Source of the DNA: Chloroflexota bacterium
GTDB lineage: Bacteria > Chloroflexota > Dehalococcoidia > Lucifugimonadales > Australimonadaceae
Length of the DNA stretch: 11,993 bases
NCBI GenBank assembly: GCA_027625205.1
Contig: JAQBVZ010000005.1
Coordinates: forward strand, 1 to 11,993
Direction: 5' to 3'
Position numbers and translations under genes: made by a program. The notes beneath the pieces are model-generated. The model was not told the origin of the DNA. It saw only the letters and a list, made by a program, of their open reading frames with translations, and made no database searches. Of the stretch, positions 1-7,323 are shown in pieces (positions within the stretch are counted from its first letter, which is position 1; every line of letters begins with the position of its first letter).

Positions 1-158
1 AGTTGCAAGCCATGCGGATGTACAGGTTTCAGGAGGACGCCCAGGAGATAGCGGCGCTCTTTGAGGGGCTAACACGGTTTGAGGAGCAATTCCACCAGGC
101 GTACCCGCCAGTCACGGACGGACAGACCTTCAGCGGCTTCTGGTCGGAAGGCTACTAG
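1..158 (+). CDS. C-terminal end of an unrecognised protein (5' end outside window)
   Basis: The reading frame starting at base 3 is open from the left edge to a TAG stop at 156-158. It encodes about 51 residues beginning LQAMRMYRFQEDAQEIAALF and ending GFWSEGY. The first half is charged and probably helical (EDAQEIAALFEGLTRFEEQF), followed by a Pro/Gly/aromatic tail. Both look like real protein rather than antisense noise, and the stop falls only two bases before the stop codon of the convergent NurA gene, as expected for tight convergent packing. I do not recognise the family, and no catalytic motif is visible in the remaining fragment. It could be the end of any longer + strand gene to the left. 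Confidence 0.6.
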   Translation, partial: LQAMRMYRFQEDAQEIAALFEGLTRFEEQFHQAYPPVTDGQTFSGFWSEGY

Positions 159-160
159 CC

Positions 161-1363
161 CTATACGAAGCGTGCGCGTTTGCTGCGCGCCTTTTCAGAC
201 GTTATGACGGGCAGCTTTTGGGCGGCCATGGCCTCTCCCAGCAACGTGGTAAAATTCTCACGGTCCCTGCCCGTGACCACGGCCTGCTCATGCGCCTCTG
301 ACAGCGCGACGGGATAGCCGTGGCCTTTGTCTGCCTGTGCCAGCACTGCTGCGTGGGTAAAGCCTACTACTTCAGACGACAACGCCGTCCACTCTGGCAT
401 CTCCACCCGTGCAAGCTCCTGGCCAACGTTGACGTAGAAGAAGTGCACGCGATGCTCTCCGTACTCATCCATGACCTTGGCCAAGCTCCGGTACGTTTGG
501 GAACGCTGTCCCGGCGCCAGCAGGTCTGCAAACAAGTCTCTGTCCGTGATGCCGCCAACGATGTCGCAGGCGCGCTTGCCACGCTGCTCGTTATTGCATT
601 CGTGGAGGCAGTTCACCTGGGCAAAGGGGCAGGCCTGGAGTCGTAACGTGGTCACCACCTGCTCGCTGCGGGGCAGGCTGATGTAACTTGCCACCGCCAA
701 CGTACGACGCTCCGCCAGCTTGTGGAGACGGTCCAGGGCGGGTAGCAGCCCGTTGTTGAGGAGCGCCTCCCAGACATAAGGCGGGTTCTGACCCGTGAGT
801 CCCACCAACGTGAGGGAGCCGTCCAGCAAAGCCAGCACCGGCAGGTCCTCCGGCAGCGATTCCACTACGTCCGCCAGGGCCGTCATCTCATCAACGGCGC
901 GCTTGACGCCCAAGACCTGGCCCTCAATTGGTTCAGCGTTAAGTGCGGATGCAGGGTCCATGATAACCATGTCGTCGTCACTGGAGTAGAGCTTCGGTGT
1001 GTTCCACAGGCGCGCCTCTGCCAGCTCCCCATAGCGCAGGGCCACGTAGCCTATGTTGATGAGATAGCAGGGCGCGGGCGCGTGGCGGTCCAAGTCTATG
1101 TGCGAGCCATCGACAGCAGCGACCGCGTAGTCGGCGGGCAACGGGGGGGCGTCGTGGACGGCGGCCGCGTCAGGTGAAAGCGCTGCCACAGAGCGCCAGG
1201 AAAACCTGCCGGCGTTGCGTCGCTCTTCGATAACCTGCGCGTCGGTTTCTTTAAGCAGCCGCCGCGCCTGTACAATTGCCTCCGCCTTGGCCGACCTACG
1301 GCTTTTCAGGCCGGAGGTTACTCCGTCAAGCTGCGCCGCTGTTTGTGAAAGGTCTAGGCCCAT
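161..1363 (-). CDS. nurA: NurA-domain nuclease
   Basis: 400-residue NurA-family protein. NurA is a Mn2+-dependent 5'-3' nuclease that works with the HerA hexameric translocase in end resection during double-strand break repair in archaea and in several bacterial phyla. The N-terminal ~70 residues are a charged helical leader. The NurA domain follows: the signature AAVDGSHIDLDRH with D85-G-S, a second acidic DGS at D181, the strand SYISLPRS at about 226-233, DRDLF at 274-278, YGEHRVHFFYVNVG at about 301-314, and a C-terminal ALSEAHEQAVVTG block with H358, in the place of the family's conserved C-terminal histidine. A four-cysteine cluster lies at C245, C252, C256 and C266. The ATG at 1363 is supported by GGAGG at 1368-1372 on the minus strand. 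The gene is divergent from the ECF sigma gene and ends two bases from a convergent partial gene. No herA is adjacent. The family call comes from recalled resemblance to Chloroflexota NurA proteins. Confidence 0.8.
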   Translation of the reverse strand: MGLDLSQTAAQLDGVTSGLKSRRSAKAEAIVQARRLLKETDAQVIEERRNAGRFSWRSVAALSPDAAAVHDAPPLPADYAVAAVDGSHIDLDRHAPAPCYLINIGYVALRYGELAEARLWNTPKLYSSDDDMVIMDPASALNAEPIEGQVLGVKRAVDEMTALADVVESLPEDLPVLALLDGSLTLVGLTGQNPPYVWEALLNNGLLPALDRLHKLAERRTLAVASYISLPRSEQVVTTLRLQACPFAQVNCLHECNNEQRGKRACDIVGGITDRDLFADLLAPGQRSQTYRSLAKVMDEYGEHRVHFFYVNVGQELARVEMPEWTALSSEVVGFTHAAVLAQADKGHGYPVALSEAHEQAVVTGRDRENFTTLLGEAMAAQKLPVITSEKARSKRARFV

Positions 1364-1436
1364 GTGTCCTCCAACTGCGCCACTAGTTTATGAGCTTTTG
1401 CCTTGCGGCGCGACCAGCCGGTGGCGTGTCCACACC

Positions 1437-1448
1437 CATTTATAAATG
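1437..1448. promoter_or_regulatory. 12-bp palindrome CATTTATAAATG in the divergent nurA / sigma-factor gap
   Basis: A perfect 12-bp palindrome sits in the 165-bp region (1364-1528) between the two divergent start codons, 81 bases upstream of the sigma-factor TTG. It contains TATAAA in either orientation, so it could supply a -10 element or an operator half-site pair. I see no convincing -35 partner at the right spacing on either strand. The rest of the gap holds the two ribosome binding sites and nothing else I can name. Confidence 0.25.
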
Positions 1449-1516
1449 CTGTCGTGAGGATAAGCTGTTCACCACGTTTCGCTATAAGGACGTTCTGTCG
1501 TAGCCTGGTTGCTCTG

Positions 1517-1523
1517 AAGGAGG
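1517..1523 (+). promoter_or_regulatory. Ribosome binding site that sets the TTG start of the sigma factor
   Basis: AAGGAGG lies five bases before the TTG at 1529. The upstream ATG at 1403 has no comparable Shine-Dalgarno sequence and would extend the protein beyond the family N-terminus, so this site decides the start. Confidence 0.8.
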
Positions 1524-1528
1524 CGCCG

Positions 1529-2530
1529 TTGACCGCGAGCCTTGCCCAATTCCCTGACGATGGTTGGGACCTAGCTGAAGCCTACCGTCGTGAACTCCAG
1601 GTGCACTGTTACAGGATGACAGGCTCCTTTGATGAGTCGCAGGACCTTGTGCAAGAGACCATGGTCAAGGCGTGGCGTGCCCGCGAGTCCTTTGAGGCGC
1701 GTGCCTCACTCCGCACATGGCTCTACAAGATTGCCACCAATGTGCGTTTGGATGCCTTGGATAAGAGCGCCAGGCGCTCCCTCCCTGCATTGACGTATGC
1801 GCCTGCGGGCCCAGGGGCAGACGTTGAGCCGCCTATTACCGAACCTGTATGGTTGGACCCGTACCCGGATGCGCTCCTCCCGAACCTCTCAGCAGACCCA
1901 GAGGCGCGCTACGACATCAAAGAAGCGGTATCACTTGCTTTCATGGTGGCCATTCACGTGCTGCCCGCACGCCAGCGCGCCGTTTTGATTCTGCGTGACG
2001 TTCTGGATTGGAGCGCAAAAGAGACCGTTGTGTCCAAAAGCACAGCGGTCTCTGCGGTCAACAGCATGCTGCACCGGGCAAGGACGGAACTGAACGGACA
2101 CTACACATCTCCCCTGAGACCAACGTCTGAAGAGGAAACGAGCGCGATAACCCTACAATTGCTGGAACGCTACGTCACGGCGTGGGAGTCAGCGGATGTA
2201 GATGGCCTCGTGTCTTTGCTCCAGGACGATGCCAGGCTGGCCATGCCTCCATCACCCACCTGGGTCCTGGGCCGGGAGGCCATTCGCGCGTTCCTTGCGT
2301 TGAGGGTCTTTCTCGGTAGCGTCCCTGGGGCGTGGAGCGTCGCCCAGACGCAGGCCAACGGGCAGCCCGCATACGCAGCGTACGGACTTGACCCTTCATC
2401 TGGCCTGCGCCAGGCGATAGGCATTTTGGTGCTTACCATCGACGCTCCCGCTGGGGACGCCGTCTCGGAGATCACCGCATTCATGGACCCAGCGCTGTTC
2501 GAAGCCTTCGGCTTCCCGTTACAGATGTAG
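1529..2530 (+). CDS. ECF-type RNA polymerase sigma factor with C-terminal SnoaL-like domain (TIGR02960/SigG-like)
   Basis: 333-residue extracytoplasmic-function sigma factor that directs RNA polymerase to a small regulon. Sigma region 2 covers about residues 20-80: DESQDLVQETMVKAWR at 35-50 (core binding) and LRTWLYKIATNVRLDAL at 61-77 (-10 recognition). The linker carries WLDPYPD at 108-114, typical of the TIGR02960/SigG subfamily. Region 4, about 130-187, includes LPARQRAVLILRDVLDWS and AVNSMLHRAR, the -35-binding helix-turn-helix. Residues about 205-330 form a SnoaL/NTF2-like domain (RYVTAWESADVDGLVSLL; RLAMPPSPTWVLGREAI), which in ECF families with this architecture modulates sigma activity in place of a classical anti-sigma. 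Start: an upstream in-frame ATG at 1403 would add 42 residues of non-family sequence, whereas the TTG at 1529 follows AAGGAGG (1517-1523) by five bases and gives the normal family length. No anti-sigma gene is adjacent. The protein converges on the ABM-like gene, a possible target that is unproven. Confidence 0.88.
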   Translation: MTASLAQFPDDGWDLAEAYRRELQVHCYRMTGSFDESQDLVQETMVKAWRARESFEARASLRTWLYKIATNVRLDALDKSARRSLPALTYAPAGPGADVEPPITEPVWLDPYPDALLPNLSADPEARYDIKEAVSLAFMVAIHVLPARQRAVLILRDVLDWSAKETVVSKSTAVSAVNSMLHRARTELNGHYTSPLRPTSEEETSAITLQLLERYVTAWESADVDGLVSLLQDDARLAMPPSPTWVLGREAIRAFLALRVFLGSVPGAWSVAQTQANGQPAYAAYGLDPSSGLRQAIGILVLTIDAPAGDAVSEITAFMDPALFEAFGFPLQM

Positions 2531-2549
2531 CTTCGGTATCGCCGCCGGC

Positions 2550-2864
2550 CTACCCGTTGTTGTAGTCGTCGTACCCAGACTCAACCCAGATTGAGATGTC
2601 TGGCTGGCCCTCAAACATGCTGGCAATGGCTGATGCTGGGTCTGCAGCGTGGCCCATGAAATTCTGCAATGACTCCATGTCCGGCCACGTGTCGATAGCA
2701 AAGAACTCCCGTGGGTTCTGGGGGTTCAGGTAGGTCTGGTGACTGATGCTCCCAAGCGCGTCACCCACCGGCCGTAGCCTGGCGACGATCTCATTGTGGA
2801 CCGCTTTCGCCTTCTCAGGGTCTGTCTCCTTCATGGTCCCGCGCACATTGGTGATAACTCTCAT
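2550..2864 (-). CDS. Small ABM/Dabb-fold protein (antibiotic biosynthesis monooxygenase-like)
   Basis: 104-residue soluble protein with the pattern of a dimeric alpha/beta-barrel protein of the ABM superfamily: a beta strand (MRVITNVRGTMK), a helix with DPEKAKAVHNEIVARLRP (16-32), a strand with SHQTYLNPQNPREFFAIDTW (41-60), a helix starting DMESLQNFMGH (62-72), and a final strand PDISIWVES. Members act as small cofactor-free monooxygenases on quinol-like substrates, as haem-degrading enzymes, or have no known reaction. No substrate can be assigned here. The ATG at 2864 follows AGGAGG (2870-2875) by five bases. The gene lies 98 bp downstream of selB on the same strand and ends 19 bp from the convergent sigma gene. 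It may have its own promoter in the AT-rich stretch just upstream. The fold assignment is likely; the enzymatic role is uncertain. Confidence 0.7.
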   Translation of the reverse strand: MRVITNVRGTMKETDPEKAKAVHNEIVARLRPVGDALGSISHQTYLNPQNPREFFAIDTWPDMESLQNFMGHAADPASAIASMFEGQPDISIWVESGYDDYNNG

Positions 2865-2874
2865 GACTGCCTCC

Positions 2875-2898
2875 TATGGATTAGATTCCATATATATA
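2875..2898 (-). promoter_or_regulatory. AT-rich putative promoter/operator of the ABM-like gene
   Basis: Directly upstream of the ABM-like start on the minus strand is the run TATATATATGG, giving several -10-like hexamers at about 2889-2898. A 6-bp inverted repeat, TATGGA (2875-2880) and TCCATA (2887-2892) with a 6-base spacer, overlaps it and abuts the ribosome binding site. The only -35-like element (TTTTTG further upstream) is poor. The repeat would suit a small dimeric repressor or a hairpin hiding the ribosome binding site; both ideas are inference. Confidence 0.3.
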
Positions 2899-2962
2899 GA
2901 CGGCATGGGGAGCAAAAACTGTGCGGTGAGAATGGCTGAAGGAGCGAAACACTTGGCTGGAC

Positions 2963-4828
2963 CTACCGCTGCATCAGCACCCGTTCATCGCCGGTGCGGC
3001 GGGTCACTTTCAGTTCGTCCAGGTGTTCCAGTAACGACAGGGCGTACTTGCGACTGGTGCCGAACATATCGCGGACCTCAGCCACGGTGATTTTGCCGGT
3101 GGCCTCCAGATGCGACTGTACCTTGCTCAGCATCTCGTTATAGGCGGCGGTGGCAAAGACAACACCGTCAGTGGCTTTGGCCACGCGGCCCTCGTCAACT
3201 AAGAGGTTCACAAGCTGCGCGTCCAAGGCAGGCGCCGACGGTGCGTAGGGTTGAGCCTCCAGCGCCGCGACGAATGCATCCATTTGCTTGCGTTGCGCGT
3301 CTGACACGGCGACCTGGTGGTCTGGCAGTCGTACCACAGCGTTCGATTCCACTACTGTACCCGCGTTCACCAGATGCTGAAGGGCAGGGGTGAAGTTTGA
3401 AGCGGAGAATCCCAGCCGCGTGCGTAGCTCCTCCCGAGGCATGCCGCTGCGGAGAGGGTATTGCGCATGGAAGGCCGCCAACGCCTGGAGCGCCTTGCCT
3501 GATAGCTTGGACCAGCCAACCATCGTGTACAGCACCGACGTTGGCGCTAGAGGGCGGTCGCCCAAAACGATAACGCTCGCCTCGGTGACAGCCTCTCCTG
3601 CGAGTCGTACCCCCTCAGCCTCTGAGATGTTGGCCTTGCGGGCCAGAGTGGCGATGTCTGCAGGCTCCTGAGCCTCCAACGCCTGGATAAGCTGTGCGGT
3701 AGGGCTCCCCTGGGCCAGTACCTCCAGCCGTTGGATGGTGGGCGCGTAATGACGCCGGTGGCGTCGCGCGTGCAGGTCAACGACTATGCCGCCACCCAGC
3801 GTCGCGTCTGCGGACCGTATGACAAAGTGGTCGCCACGCACCAGGGGCACAGGGTCGTCCAAGACCACCTGCGCCCAGGTCTCTTCACCAGGTTCCAGAG
3901 CGTTCTGCTCCAGAAGTCTGACCTTGGCGGGCGTGTCGGTTGTGTGGGCAAAGAAGGTTACGGGGTGATTGTGGGGTATGGCCTTGGCGGCGTCTGCCAG
4001 CAGATGGAGCCGTACATCGATGGCCTTGGAGGGGCGGAGCCAGCCGGGGATGGTAAGCACCTCGCCACGCGCTATCTCGTCGGGTGACACACCACTGAGG
4101 TTCACGGCCACCCGGCTTCCCGGCTGCGCCTCTTCCAGCTTGGTGCGGTGGCTCTGGAGGCCACGGACGCGGCCCCTCACGCCGCTGGGCAGCAACTCCA
4201 CCTCTTGCCCTAGGCGCAACGTGCCGTCTATAAGCGTGCCGGTCACCACGGTGCCGAAGCCGCTCATGGTGAACACCCGGTCCACCGCCAGCCGTGGCCT
4301 GCCCACGTCCCTGCGCTCCTCTGTGGCATCCAGCGCTGCGTCCACAGCCGCCAGTAGCTCGTTGAGACCCTGGCCTGTTGTCGCGGAGACAGGCAGCACA
4401 GGAGAACCCTTCATTGAGGTGCCTGCCAGGACTTCCTCCACTTCAAGCTGCACCAACTCCAGCATCTCGCGGTCCACCAAGTCACTCTTGGTGATCACGG
4501 CCAGGCCACGCTTGACCTGCAACAGGTCCAGAATGGCCTGATGCTCTCGCGTCTGAGGCATCACCGACTCGTCAGCGGCGACCACCAGCATGGCAAGGTC
4601 TATCCCGCCAACGCCAGCCAGCATGTTCTTTATGAACCGCTCATGGCCCGGCACGTCGACGATGCTGACCTCGCGGCCGCTGGGCAGCGTTATCCATGCA
4701 AAACCCAGGTCTATGGTCATGCCCCGCTCCTTCTCTTCACGGAGGCGGTCAGGGTCAATGCCGGTAAGGGCCTGGATAAGAGTGGACTTGCCGTGGTCTA
4801 CGTGGCCTGCTGTGCCTATCACGTACAT
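2963..4828 (-). CDS. selB: Selenocysteine-specific translation elongation factor SelB
   Basis: 621-residue cytoplasmic GTPase that carries selenocysteyl-tRNA(Sec) to ribosomes paused at UGA codons followed by a SECIS element. The EF-Tu-like G domain has the P-loop GHVDHGKST (8-16), G2 GMTIDLGF (36-43), G3 DVPGH (58-62), G4 TKSD (113-116) and G5 SAT (148-150). Domain II begins near [19 protein letters not shown] (184-202), and domain III follows with RGDHFVIR (331-338). The SelB-specific C-terminal winged-helix array ends in [20 protein letters not shown] and [10 protein letters not shown] (582-618), which contacts SECIS RNA. Length fits the family (E. coli about 614). The ATG at 4828 is chosen because [15 protein letters not shown] matches the normal SelB N-terminus; the frame stays open 53 codons further upstream but encodes nothing family-like. 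The ribosome binding site before 4828 is weak. It is divergent from the aconitase gene, and no selA, selC or selD is in the window. Confidence 0.95.
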   Translation of the reverse strand: MYVIGTAGHVDHGKSTLIQALTGIDPDRLREEKERGMTIDLGFAWITLPSGREVSIVDVPGHERFIKNMLAGVGGIDLAMLVVAADESVMPQTREHQAILDLLQVKRGLAVITKSDLVDREMLELVQLEVEEVLAGTSMKGSPVLPVSATTGQGLNELLAAVDAALDATEERRDVGRPRLAVDRVFTMSGFGTVVTGTLIDGTLRLGQEVELLPSGVRGRVRGLQSHRTKLEEAQPGSRVAVNLSGVSPDEIARGEVLTIPGWLRPSKAIDVRLHLLADAAKAIPHNHPVTFFAHTTDTPAKVRLLEQNALEPGEETWAQVVLDDPVPLVRGDHFVIRSADATLGGGIVVDLHARRHRRHYAPTIQRLEVLAQGSPTAQLIQALEAQEPADIATLARKANISEAEGVRLAGEAVTEASVIVLGDRPLAPTSVLYTMVGWSKLSGKALQALAAFHAQYPLRSGMPREELRTRLGFSASNFTPALQHLVNAGTVVESNAVVRLPDHQVAVSDAQRKQMDAFVAALEAQPYAPSAPALDAQLVNLLVDEGRVAKATDGVVFATAAYNEMLSKVQSHLEATGKITVAEVRDMFGTSRKYALSLLEHLDELKVTRRTGDERVLMQR

Positions 4829-4928
4829 AGCAAGCTCAGGATAGCACGGAGACAGGCTGATTGATGCAAGGTACGGACTCTCGTGATAATCTACGCCCGC
4901 TACAGTCCCAGAGTTTCCGGCGGGCGCG

Positions 4929-4959
4929 TTGCCAGACTGTACAGATGCCCTTGTAAAAT
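4929..4959 (+). promoter_or_regulatory. Putative sigma-70-type promoter of the aconitase unit
   Basis: In the 182-bp gap between the divergent selB and aconitase starts, TTGCCA (4929-4934) and TAAAAT (4954-4959) each match the consensus at five of six positions. The -10 is preceded by TG (TGTAAAAT, extended -10 form). The 19-base spacer is longer than ideal. Transcription would begin near 4966, leaving a leader of about 45 bases. I found no comparable pair for selB on the other strand. Confidence 0.4.
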
Positions 4960-5010
4960 GCGGGTACGGGCGCCAAGCCCACACCACGCTCCACGTTGAG
5001 GAGGAAATAT

Positions 5011-7290
5011 ATGGCAGTCTCTTTGGTTGACTCCACGCCCCAGTTTGTGGAGGAGACGTACCGAAAGATGGAACAGCGCCTGGAAACAGTGCGCAAGCGC
5101 CTGAACAGGCCGCTCACCTACGCTGAGAAGCAAATTTTTGGCCATTTGGATGATGCCGCGGATGCGGAGCTTGAGCCCGGCTCAAGCTACCTCATGCTCC
5201 GGCCGGACCGGGTGGCGCTGCAAGACGTGACCGGCCAAATGGCCATCCTCCAGTTCATGCAGGCGGGACGCGCCCAGACGGCAGTGCCCACCACCGTCCA
5301 CTGTGACCACCTCATCCAGGCCCGCGCCAACGCCAAGAGTGACACCGGCGAGGCCATCATTGAGAACAAGGAGATCTATGATTTCCTGCGGTCATCTTCC
5401 AACAAGTACGGGATTGGCTTCTGGGGACCAGGCTCCGGCATCATTCACCAGGTGAACATAGAGAACTACGCCTTTCCCGGATGCATGCTCATTGGCACAG
5501 ACTCTCACAGTCCCAACGCCGGCGGCCTTGGCACCTTTGCCTCTGGCGTGGGCGGGGCGGACGCCGTGGACGTCATGGCTGGCTTTCCCTGGGAGGTATT
5601 GTACCCAAAGGTCATAGGCGTGAAGCTGACCGGTGCCCCCAGCGGCTGGACAGCCCCCAAGGACGTGATCCTGAAGCTGGCAGGCATCCTCACGGTGAAG
5701 GGCGGCACCAACGCGGTGGTGGAGTACTTTGGCCCCGGCACCCAGAGCCTGAGCGCCACGGGCAAGGCCACCATCTGCAACATGGGCGCTGAGCTTGGTG
5801 CTACCACCTCCATCTTCCCTTACGACAGCCGGATGGAGACCTACCTTCGCGCTACTGATCGTGGCGACCTTGCGGACCTGGCCAATGCTCACAAGCACCT
5901 GCTCACGGCAGACGCTGAGGTTGAAGCCAACCCTGAGAAGTTCTTTGACCGTATTGTTGAGATTGACCTATCTACTTTGGAGCCTCACGTTGTGGGTCCC
6001 CACACGCCTGACCTGGCGCGCCCCATCTCTGAAATGAAGGCGGCTGTGATCAAGGAAGGCTACCCGGACAAGGTATCGGCAGCGCTGATTGGGAGCTGCA
6101 CCAACTCGTCTTATGAAGACATCAGCCGGACGGTCAGCGTGGCGCGTCAGGCTCGTGCCCACGGAGCAAAGGCGGCCACCGCTCTTCTGGTCACCCCCGG
6201 CTCCGAGACGGTGAACGCCACCATCTCCCGGGACGGGCTTGTTGCGGAGTTGGAGGCCGTGGACGCCACAGTACTGGCCAACGCCTGCGGCCCGTGCATT
6301 GGTCAGTGGCGCCGCTCCGACATGAAGCTTGGCGAGCCCAATAGCATCGTCAACTCATTCAACCGTAACTTCCCCGCTCGTAACGACGGCAACTCCGCCA
6401 CCAATGCGTTCATCACCAGTCCTGAGATTGTGATGGCCTATGCACTGGCGGGCAGCCTGTCATTCAACCCGCTTACAGACAAGCTGAAGGCGCCGGACGG
6501 CACAGAGTACATGCTGGAGCCTCCCCCGCCCGCTCCTGAGGTGCCGGAGAACGGTTTCATTGGCCGTGGCTATGGCTACGAGGCTCCCGCTGAGGACGGC
6601 AGCGGCGTTAACGTGGTGGTGGACCCAAACAGCAGCCGCCTCCAATTGCTGGCCCCCTTTCCCGCATGGGACGGCAAAGACTTTGAGGAGGTACAGATAC
6701 TCCTCAAGGCCAAAGGCAAGTGCACCACTGACCACATTTCACCGGCAGGCCCCTGGCTCCGGCTCCGAGGCCACCTGGACAAGCTGAGTGACAACACGTT
6801 CCTGGGCGCGGTCAACGCCTACACCGGCGCGGAGGGCAAAGGGCTGAACCAGGCAAGTGGAGAGATTCAGAGCTTCCCTGAAGTGGCCCGCGACTATAAG
6901 AGCCGTGGCCTGCGTTGGGTGGCCATTGGTGACGAGAACTATGGTGAGGGCAGCAGCCGTGAGCACGCCGCAATGTCGCCACGACTGCTCGGTGCGGTCG
7001 CCGTCATCGTACGCAGCTTCGCACGCATCCACGAATCGAACCTCAAGAAGCAGGGTCTCTTGCCCTTCACCTTCGCTAACCCCGCAGACTATGACAAGGT
7101 ACAGGAGACGGACCGCATCAGCATTGTGGGGTTGCAGGACCTGGCGCCAGGCAAGAACGTAACGGCCAAACTGCACCACGCAGATGGCTCGGTGGAAGAG
7201 ATACAGTTGCACCAGACCATGAACCAGGAGCACATTGAATGGTTCAAGGCAGGCGCGGCGCTCAACATCCTGGGCAGCAAGGCATCGTAA
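5011..7290 (+). CDS. acn: Aconitate hydratase, mitochondrial-type
   Basis: 759-residue [4Fe-4S] aconitase that interconverts citrate, cis-aconitate and isocitrate in the TCA or glyoxylate cycle. The three cluster cysteines are C363 (IGSCTNSSYED, 360-370), C426 and C429 (ANACGPCIGQW), spaced as in animal mitochondrial aconitase. Other signatures are PTTVHCDHLIQA (93-104), IGTDSHSPNAGGLG (161-174), the swivel-domain GKCTTDHISPAGP (569-581), and GDENYGEGSSREHAA (640-654) carrying the catalytic-serine loop. Length and motif order match the mitochondrial-type subfamily (TIGR01340-like) rather than the ~900-residue AcnA or AcnB. The ATG at 5011 follows GAGGAGG (4998-5004) by six bases; an in-frame TTG at 4996 overlaps this site and is not the start. 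A LigB-like gene follows after 33 bp on the same strand, implying co-transcription. No frameshift or missing ligand is seen. Confidence 0.96.
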   Translation: MAVSLVDSTPQFVEETYRKMEQRLETVRKRLNRPLTYAEKQIFGHLDDAADAELEPGSSYLMLRPDRVALQDVTGQMAILQFMQAGRAQTAVPTTVHCDHLIQARANAKSDTGEAIIENKEIYDFLRSSSNKYGIGFWGPGSGIIHQVNIENYAFPGCMLIGTDSHSPNAGGLGTFASGVGGADAVDVMAGFPWEVLYPKVIGVKLTGAPSGWTAPKDVILKLAGILTVKGGTNAVVEYFGPGTQSLSATGKATICNMGAELGATTSIFPYDSRMETYLRATDRGDLADLANAHKHLLTADAEVEANPEKFFDRIVEIDLSTLEPHVVGPHTPDLARPISEMKAAVIKEGYPDKVSAALIGSCTNSSYEDISRTVSVARQARAHGAKAATALLVTPGSETVNATISRDGLVAELEAVDATVLANACGPCIGQWRRSDMKLGEPNSIVNSFNRNFPARNDGNSATNAFITSPEIVMAYALAGSLSFNPLTDKLKAPDGTEYMLEPPPPAPEVPENGFIGRGYGYEAPAEDGSGVNVVVDPNSSRLQLLAPFPAWDGKDFEEVQILLKAKGKCTTDHISPAGPWLRLRGHLDKLSDNTFLGAVNAYTGAEGKGLNQASGEIQSFPEVARDYKSRGLRWVAIGDENYGEGSSREHAAMSPRLLGAVAVIVRSFARIHESNLKKQGLLPFTFANPADYDKVQETDRISIVGLQDLAPGKNVTAKLHHADGSVEEIQLHQTMNQEHIEWFKAGAALNILGSKAS

Positions 7291-7323
7291 GGGTTGTTCG
7301 CGACTATCTGAAAGGGAGGGACC

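Noticed and set aside
3969-4541. 190-codon plus-strand open frame opposite selB
   Set aside because: Ser/Thr/Arg-rich translation typical of the complement of a GC-rich gene; the opposite strand encodes conserved SelB domains.
4829-4987. 53-residue N-terminal extension of SelB
   Set aside because: No family similarity. It would place the P-loop far from its usual position at residue 8 and would run into the putative aconitase promoter.
4829-5010. tRNA-Sec or other RNA gene near selB
   Set aside because: I looked for a cloverleaf and a CCA-end pattern in the gap and found neither; only small GC-rich stems are present.
5392-5898. 168-codon minus-strand open frame inside the aconitase gene
   Set aside because: Antisense shadow of conserved aconitase motifs; low-complexity Gly/Ala/Val-rich translation.
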